NCBI GenBank assembly: GCA_905182825.1
Contig: CAJJDJ010000085.1
Location: forward strand, 1-28,560
Origin: Thiotrichaceae bacterium UBA7359
GTDB taxonomy: Bacteria > Pseudomonadota > Gammaproteobacteria > Eutrophobiales > Eutrophobiaceae
Direction of reading: 5' to 3'
Length of the DNA stretch: 28,560 bases
The notes beneath the pieces were generated by a model. The model searched no databases and was not told the DNA's origin. It saw only the letters and a list, made by a program, of their open reading frames with translations. Made by a program: the position numbers and the translations under genes. Shown piece after piece: positions 23,332-28,560 of the stretch. Position 1 is the stretch's first letter, and every line of letters starts with the position of its first letter.

Positions 23332-25609
23332 TCTGGTAACCGGGAATATTTTGTCTTAAAAAGTCTGCTGTCTTTTTACCGATTCCTGCCAGTCCTTTTA
23401 GTTCCATTTGGAAGAAAATACCGGTGTCGTATTCACCGCGTACGTTGGATAAGAATCGACGCGCAACTCCTTTAACGGCCCAGCAACAACTTTCATATTC
23501 AATTCCACCAAATAATTCTAATGAGCGTCCTTCACGGATTGAATGATTCCAACGACCAACAAAACTCCAGTTTTGTTGGAACGGCCAATGAAATGAGATG
23601 TCGCTTTGTTCGATACTAGTACCTATGATGTTAACTTCATTATTTCGAACATTACGATAGGATAGATTCAATATTTTTCCTGGCCCAGGGTTGTAAGTGG
23701 TTTGTAAGGTCATTTTTTCTGTGTTACTTGACACGTTTGGATTCCATTGAAAATTTCCACTAATGTGCATATCTTTAATGATATTAGTATTAAATGCAGC
23801 AATAAAAGATGAGGTAGCTTCATCTCTTGCTGCGCTACCAGGAAGAGTCACTTTTCTATCGCGAAAATATATAGTTTGACCGAGGCTTACATCTCCGATT
23901 TCTTGGCCATATTTCGTAATCAATCTAGAAGTAACAGCTAATGTTAGCTGATTAGCATCTCCCACACGGTCAGCATTGCTAAAACGATCTTCATAAAATA
24001 GAGAAGCAAACGAAATGGTATATTGACCAGTATCAAAAACTGGGAGGTCAGTTTGGTCATCATGAGGAACAAACAAATAGTATAGACGTGGCTCAAATGT
24101 ATGTATGTAATCGGTGTTGAAAAGATTAGTTTCTCTTTCCAGAAAGATACCGCTATTTAAGCTGAATATAGGTAATATTCGGTTAGGACTTGAATCAAAT
24201 AACGCATTTTTTTCTAGTGCATACTGTGTAAAACGTAATCGTAATTTAGGTTCTAAAAATGTTGCAACAGTAGACATTGGGAAACTAATATAAGGGTCCA
24301 GGTTTAGACGAAGACCGTTCACATTAGTATTAGATTCAATACCATTAGTTGTAACAATGTTATCCCCTTTATCGAAATAAACAGCTTCACTTGACAGACC
24401 ATAGTTGAGTTTGTTGTTTTCTTTAGGAGCATTGTAATTAAATTGTATTTGTGGCAATCGCTTATAAGGTCTAGAAGAAGTTGGAATACTACGGTTTACA
24501 GTTTGGAAGTTTTGAACTCGTGCAAAAACATTCCAATTATTTCCAGAGTATGCGACATCGGCTCGTTGTTCTAAAAATGAAGTGCTCGTAGCACTTAATT
24601 GGCTACCGAAATCTTCATGATAAAACTTGTCAGAAACTCTGCTATAAGTAGCAAATAAATCACCGGTGTTTGCAAATTTTTGATTAAGTTCTAGATCAAT
24701 GAAATTTCGATGATTATCACCTCTTCTATTATCACTGGGTAAATACTCAGCATTTATTGTTCCACTACCACTACTATTCAAGTAGCGAAATTCACCCATG
24801 GCCATAATGCCATTATTTGTTAATAAGCGAGGGGTGATTGTTGCGTCCATATTGGGTTTGATGTTCCAATAATAAGGAGTTAGAGCCTCAAACCCATTCT
24901 TGTTAGTACTACCATAACTTGGAGTTAGAAATCCAGTTTTGCGCTCTTTACTGAGCGGAAAAGACATATATGGGGTGTAAAATACCGGAACATCTTTTAT
25001 TTTCAGAATAACATTTCGCGCTTTTCCATTGTTGTTCTCATGGTCCAGAGAAAGGCTGCTCGCAGTAAAGCTCCAAAAGCGATCTTCAGGATCGCAAGTA
25101 GAAAAATATAATTGCTCCATATCCGTTCGTGTACCAATATCTAGAACTAATTTTTCTGCAGTCCCTCGGCCACGACTATCTTTCAGAATAAAGTCAGAAT
25201 ATGAAAATTCACCAGTTCCATTATCATGTTGTAAAAAAGCGTCATCACTTCGTAAGAAAAGTTCGGTATCCCAGTAATTGACGTTGTCACTCAGTTCAGA
25301 GGTATCTTTAGGTTGATTATATTTAATTGTTCCAGCGGTTACTTGCTGAGCGTTTCGAGTTATTCCTGCGTTACCGACTAATGTCGAAATTCCATTCTCG
25401 ATAATCTCAGCTTCATCAGCGGTCATATGAGTATCATCTTCTGCTAAATTAGCATCAACGTAGGGTCTTTCAGGAATACCCAGAGATGTTGGACACACCA
25501 AACTGGTATAGTTGTCGCCAAGCACCTCAGTAAATGCCGTCGATGTCAATCCAATCGATAGCAAACTGATGACCATTAATACGATATTTTTTTTTAGTAA
25601 AAACTCCAT
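23321..25609 (-). CDS. lptD: LPS-assembly protein LptD
   Basis: The outer-membrane barrel that inserts lipopolysaccharide into the outer leaflet together with LptE. The 762-residue precursor has a signal peptide (about 1-27) and an OstA-like beta-jellyroll N-domain (about 55-155, with MTADEAEIIENGISTLVGN and the next repeat). Then comes the long barrel with GFLTPSYG and PYYWNIKPNMDATITPR. All four disulfide cysteines are present: C39, C172 and the adjacent pair C708-C709 (YESCCW). That suggests the normal rearranging disulfide linkage. GGAAGAG precedes the ATG. It is first in the operon and diverges from the RND genes. Confidence 0.96.
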   Translation of the reverse strand: MEFLLKKNIVLMVISLLSIGLTSTAFTEVLGDNYTSLVCPTSLGIPERPYVDANLAEDDTHMTADEAEIIENGISTLVGNAGITRNAQQVTAGTIKYNQPKDTSELSDNVNYWDTELFLRSDDAFLQHDNGTGEFSYSDFILKDSRGRGTAEKLVLDIGTRTDMEQLYFSTCDPEDRFWSFTASSLSLDHENNNGKARNVILKIKDVPVFYTPYMSFPLSKERKTGFLTPSYGSTNKNGFEALTPYYWNIKPNMDATITPRLLTNNGIMAMGEFRYLNSSGSGTINAEYLPSDNRRGDNHRNFIDLELNQKFANTGDLFATYSRVSDKFYHEDFGSQLSATSTSFLEQRADVAYSGNNWNVFARVQNFQTVNRSIPTSSRPYKRLPQIQFNYNAPKENNKLNYGLSSEAVYFDKGDNIVTTNGIESNTNVNGLRLNLDPYISFPMSTVATFLEPKLRLRFTQYALEKNALFDSSPNRILPIFSLNSGIFLERETNLFNTDYIHTFEPRLYYLFVPHDDQTDLPVFDTGQYTISFASLFYEDRFSNADRVGDANQLTLAVTSRLITKYGQEIGDVSLGQTIYFRDRKVTLPGSAARDEATSSFIAAFNTNIIKDMHISGNFQWNPNVSSNTEKMTLQTTYNPGPGKILNLSYRNVRNNEVNIIGTSIEQSDISFHWPFQQNWSFVGRWNHSIREGRSLELFGGIEYESCCWAVKGVARRFLSNVRGEYDTGIFFQMELKGLAGIGKKTADFLRQNIPGYQSVF

Positions 25610-25629
25610 TACTCTTCCGTCGATTTATA

Positions 25630-25657
25630 ATTATATGTCTAGTTTATAGTGTCTAAA
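25630..25657 (-). promoter_or_regulatory. Candidate sigma-70 promoter for lptD operon
   Basis: Read on the minus strand, TTTAGA, a 16-bp spacer and a perfect TATAAT lie just upstream of lptD. Initiation would be near 25623, giving a leader of about 14 nt that still includes the ribosome site. The -35 matches at four of six positions. Confidence 0.35.
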
Positions 25658-25700
25658 ATCGCATACAATGGTTTTATCTTCAAATCTTTATTTAATATCA

Positions 25701-25728
25701 TTGTCAAATACTTAATTATAGCTATTTT
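25701..25728 (+). promoter_or_regulatory. Candidate sigma-70 promoter for RND efflux genes
   Basis: TTGTCA (five of six -35 matches), 16 bp, then TATTTT (four of six). It lies 38 bp before the adaptor start in the divergent gap shared with lptD. AT-rich sequence makes chance matches likely. Confidence 0.35.
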
Positions 25729-25765
25729 TGGTTAAAATTAAGCAGTTCAATACAAAATTAATCTT

Positions 25766-26902
25766 ATGAGAATACTTTTTACTAGCACAATTTCGATACT
25801 GATAATAATGGTCCTACTTTGGACGAGGCCTGATACGTATGCGGAACTTCAAATTTTGCCTCCACCTACGGTAAATATTAGTATTGTTGAGAAAATAGAT
25901 ATTCAGCCTATCACAGAAGTTACCGGAAAATTTCAGCCTGCTAGAAAAGCACGTCTTCATTTTCAGGTTTCTGGGCAAATAGACCGACGTTTCGTTGAAG
26001 CAGGCCAATATGTTACGGAAAATAGCAAATTGCTCAGTATAGATTCAGGTGACTTCATTGATGCAGTAGAAGAATCGATAGCTACTTTGAAAACAGAAGA
26101 CGCTGCAATCGAACGAGATTCTCGATTATTAGAATTGATGCGACAAGAACGGAAACTGCAAGAAAAGGAAGTCCTTAGAATTAAACAATTAGGTCGAGAT
26201 TCTCTCGCATCAAAATCTAATTACGATCAGACATTACAAACATTATATCGTCAACAAGCAGAAGAGACACGTCTCGAGCATAGTGTGGGTTCAGCCCAAA
26301 ATCGTTTCAAGATAGAACAGGTCCGACTTAATAAAGCAGAGCGAAATCTTAAGCGTGCTCATCTAATGTCGCCATTTGATGGCACAGTTAATGCTCTTTA
26401 TGTTGAAGTCGGTGATTATGTTTCACCGGGTGAGCCAGCACTTGAGATTGTTCAAGTTGATGAACTTGATATGAGTCTTGAAATAACAATGATATCTGCG
26501 GTGCAATTACAGTTGGGACAAGAGATACAAGTAATTACCAATAGTGGTGAAAGAAAAGGAAAGATAATCTCACTAACAGTTGCTCCTGATGCTGAAACAA
26601 ATACTCACACATTAAAAATACGGCTTCCGTCATATGGTTTGTTTTCAGGGCAATTAGCCGTAGCAAAATTGCCAGGAGTTTTTTATGAAGCTGCTAATAC
26701 TATTCCCATTAGTGCAATTTTGTACGAAGATGGTCAGTCTTATGTTTTTGAGGTCATCAATGATCGTGTTATTAAAAAAACAGTTAAGTTGATTGAGCGA
26801 TATAAAGATATTCAAATCATCAGTGGAATTGAATCTGGTAGCATTATCATAAGCAAAGATGTTTCTAGTCTGGCTGATGGACAAATCATTATCATTCCTT
26901 AA
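25766..26902 (+). CDS. RND efflux pump periplasmic adaptor (HlyD/MFP family)
   Basis: The 378-residue membrane-fusion protein that joins an inner-membrane RND pump to an outer-membrane channel. An N-terminal signal/anchor helix (about 4-19) has no lipobox cysteine, so it is not a lipoprotein. Half of the lipoyl domain (LHFQVSGQIDRRFVEAGQYV, 64-83) is followed by a coiled-coil hairpin (about 98-195, E/R/Q-rich). The second lipoyl half is MSPFDGTVNALYVEVGDYVSPG (201-222, read in two parts), then come beta-barrel and membrane-proximal domains. The ribosome site is weak. The pump gene begins 30 bp downstream. Substrate is not predictable. Confidence 0.92.
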   Translation: MRILFTSTISILIIMVLLWTRPDTYAELQILPPPTVNISIVEKIDIQPITEVTGKFQPARKARLHFQVSGQIDRRFVEAGQYVTENSKLLSIDSGDFIDAVEESIATLKTEDAAIERDSRLLELMRQERKLQEKEVLRIKQLGRDSLASKSNYDQTLQTLYRQQAEETRLEHSVGSAQNRFKIEQVRLNKAERNLKRAHLMSPFDGTVNALYVEVGDYVSPGEPALEIVQVDELDMSLEITMISAVQLQLGQEIQVITNSGERKGKIISLTVAPDAETNTHTLKIRLPSYGLFSGQLAVAKLPGVFYEAANTIPISAILYEDGQSYVFEVINDRVIKKTVKLIERYKDIQIISGIESGSIIISKDVSSLADGQIIIIP

Positions 26903-26932
26903 ATGCTAGTTAATTTTGTTTAATATTTAATT

Positions 26933-28560
26933 ATGACGCTCATTCATTTTTCACTTAAAAATCCATTATTAATTAATTTAAGCCTCTTCATTATTTTAAT
27001 AATAGGTATTTTTGCCTGGCGTGGTTTGCCACAGGAAATATTTCCAGTTGTTGATCTGGATTTGATAAGTATACAAACGACATATGAAGGAGCCTCGCCA
27101 GCAGAAGTAGAACAACAAGTAACATTACCTATCGAGGAAGAATTCGAAGATAGTCAGGATGTCGATTATATTTATTCCACAAGCAATGAAGGACTCTCTA
27201 GTATTTATATAAAATTAAAATCAGGCTCAAATGTTGATGATTTTATGCGTAATACTAGGACGTTAATTGATAGAGTAAATGATTTACCTGAATCAGTTGA
27301 AGAACCAGAATTAAATCGCATACGTACACGCTTCCCGGTAATAACACTCACACTTTTTGGTGATCTTTCCAAAGCTGATTTGTATGAGTATTCAGAAAAA
27401 GTTCGCAGAAAAATGCAAAATATTAAAGGTGTCGCCAGCGTTAGTATGACAGGTGAGCGTGATTGGGAGATCTGGGTTGAGATCAATCCGCATGAATTGT
27501 CAGCACTTAATATTCCGTTGGAGCAGATTTATGATGCACTTCGAAATAACCTAGTTGATCAACCAGGAGGCTCAATAAAATCAAACGAAGGAGATATAAG
27601 ATTAAGAGGGAAGGGTGTTAGGCCCGAACCAGAGAATATTGAACAGATAGTCTTACGAACGAATGACAATGGCGGTGAATTAAAATTGCGTCAAGTTGCT
27701 AAAGTAGTTCGCCGATTTGAGGAAGCAAAAACGTACGCTCGATTTAATGGAAAACCGTCTGTTAATTTAACAGTAACCAAAACAGCTGAGGCGTCAACGA
27801 TACGTATTTCAGAACAAATAAGAGCATTAGCTAATGAACTAAGTAAGGAACTACCCGAAAGTGTTAATGCTGGATATCACACTGATTCATCTATTTATGT
27901 GAAAACGCGTTTAAATCTTGTGAAATCATCAGGCTTGATAGGTTTGATGCTGGTTCTGATTTCTTTATATCTATTATTGAACTTTCGTATAGCAGCAATC
28001 ACTGCTTTTGGAATACCAGTATCTTTTCTTTTCGCGGTGATTCTACTTTATTATTTTGGTTACACGATCAATATGATTTCATTGTTTGCATTCTTGATTG
28101 TCTTAGGGATGATTGTCGATGATGCAATCATCGTCACTGAGAATATATATCGGCATATTGAAGGGGGGATGTCTCCAATGGAGGCCTCTTCATTGGGTGC
28201 AAAACAAGTCTTCTGGCCCGTAGTTGTCTCAACATTAACAACCATAGCTGCATTCTTACCTATGTTTGCTATTGGAGGAACATTAGGAGCGTTTATAAAA
28301 GTAATTCCGGTTGTTGTTTGCTGCGCGCTAGTTGGCTCACTTCTTGAAGCATTTGTCGTTTTACCTTCTCACGCAGGCCATATTCTGAAATTTGAAAAAA
28401 AGAAACCACGATTTAATTGGTTTTACATATTAAATAAATATGCTCGATTGTTACATTGGTCTGCGATGAATCGTTATTTTGTTGCAGTATTGAGTATTGG
28501 TATTTTGGCTATTAGTCTCACATATGCGAGTACGAGATTGCCTTTTCAGTTATTTGGAGA
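26933..28560 (+). CDS. RND efflux transporter permease (HAE1-type), 3' end beyond window
   Basis: An open frame of 542 complete codons with no stop before the window ends; the whole protein is probably about 1,000 residues or more. It starts MTLIHFSLKNPLLINLSLF (helix 1), then FPVVDLDLISIQTTYEGASP, the usual entry to the first periplasmic loop. Later come the helix 2-4 region and GMIVDDAIIVTENI, RND motif D, with the paired aspartates that carry protons in AcrB. GAKQVFWPVVVSTLTTIAAFLP follows. The ATG at 26933 has no evident ribosome site, so coupling to the adaptor gene is likely. Proton-driven export across both membranes is expected; no outer-membrane channel gene is in view. Confidence 0.93.
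   Translation, partial: MTLIHFSLKNPLLINLSLFIILIIGIFAWRGLPQEIFPVVDLDLISIQTTYEGASPAEVEQQVTLPIEEEFEDSQDVDYIYSTSNEGLSSIYIKLKSGSNVDDFMRNTRTLIDRVNDLPESVEEPELNRIRTRFPVITLTLFGDLSKADLYEYSEKVRRKMQNIKGVASVSMTGERDWEIWVEINPHELSALNIPLEQIYDALRNNLVDQPGGSIKSNEGDIRLRGKGVRPEPENIEQIVLRTNDNGGELKLRQVAKVVRRFEEAKTYARFNGKPSVNLTVTKTAEASTIRISEQIRALANELSKELPESVNAGYHTDSSIYVKTRLNLVKSSGLIGLMLVLISLYLLLNFRIAAITAFGIPVSFLFAVILLYYFGYTINMISLFAFLIVLGMIVDDAIIVTENIYRHIEGGMSPMEASSLGAKQVFWPVVVSTLTTIAAFLPMFAIGGTLGAFIKVIPVVVCCALVGSLLEAFVVLPSHAGHILKFEKKKPRFNWFYILNKYARLLHWSAMNRYFVAVLSIGILAISLTYASTRLPFQLFG

Noticed and set aside
1..28560. tRNA genes, CRISPR arrays, insertion sequences, toxin-antitoxin or phage genes
   Set aside because: Gaps between genes were read on both strands; no tRNA T-loop signature, spaced identical repeats, transposase motifs or terminal inverted repeats were found.

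Overview
This is an ordinary stretch of bacterial chromosome, AT-rich (by eye about 37-38% GC) and densely coded. It almost certainly comes from a gammaproteobacterium. The markers are an lptD-surA-pdxA-rsmA operon, apaG-apaH next to folA, the lgt-thyA pair, ubiK beside glnK-amtB, and a GTP-type PEP carboxykinase. Genus cannot be read from the sequence; AT-rich Thiotrichales/Piscirickettsiaceae-like lineages would fit. I saw no tRNA, rRNA, CRISPR array, insertion sequence or phage gene.

Layout. (1) 24-3753, plus strand: a complete phosphoserine pathway, serC-serA-serB, with overlapping ends. (2) 3775-6051, minus: a GlcG/HbpS-family protein downstream of pckG. (3) 6052-6601: the longest gene-free stretch, with short phased repeats. 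(4) 6602-8808, plus: lgt, thyA, folA. (5) 8805-11007, minus: an NTF2-like protein, apaH, apaG and ubiK. (6) 11127-15823, plus: two successive nitrogen-control modules. Each has an NtrC-type inverted repeat, a -24/-12 sigma-54 promoter and a glnK-amtB pair; the first also carries a TorF-family outer-membrane protein and ends in a strong terminator. (7) 16098-18054, plus: a double cyclic-nucleotide-binding/rhodanese fusion and aroE. (8) 18077-19908, minus: the two membrane subunits of a TRAP transporter with no binding protein. (9) 20198-25609, minus: rsmA, pdxA, surA, lptD. (10) 25766-28560, plus: an RND adaptor and the first part of an RND pump that runs off the window.

How it fits together. 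Blocks 1 and 2 feed central carbon and serine metabolism. thyA and folA form the dTMP/tetrahydrofolate cycle. Block 6 is a nitrogen-scavenging locus: NtrC and sigma-54 would switch on an outer-membrane pore, two ammonium channels and their PII gatekeepers when nitrogen is short. Block 9 builds the outer membrane (SurA, LptD) and also makes pyridoxal phosphate and dimethylates 16S rRNA.

The most informative architectural feature is that folA> <apaH <apaG ... <rsmA <pdxA <surA <lptD keeps the order and orientation known from E. coli. It is opened between apaG and rsmA by about 9.5 kb holding the nitrogen, cyclic-nucleotide, shikimate and TRAP genes. No clearly new defence or mobile system is visible. 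The best leads are the twin Ntr modules, the cyclic-nucleotide/rhodanese fusion, the orphan TRAP pair and the repeated 11-nt gene overlaps.
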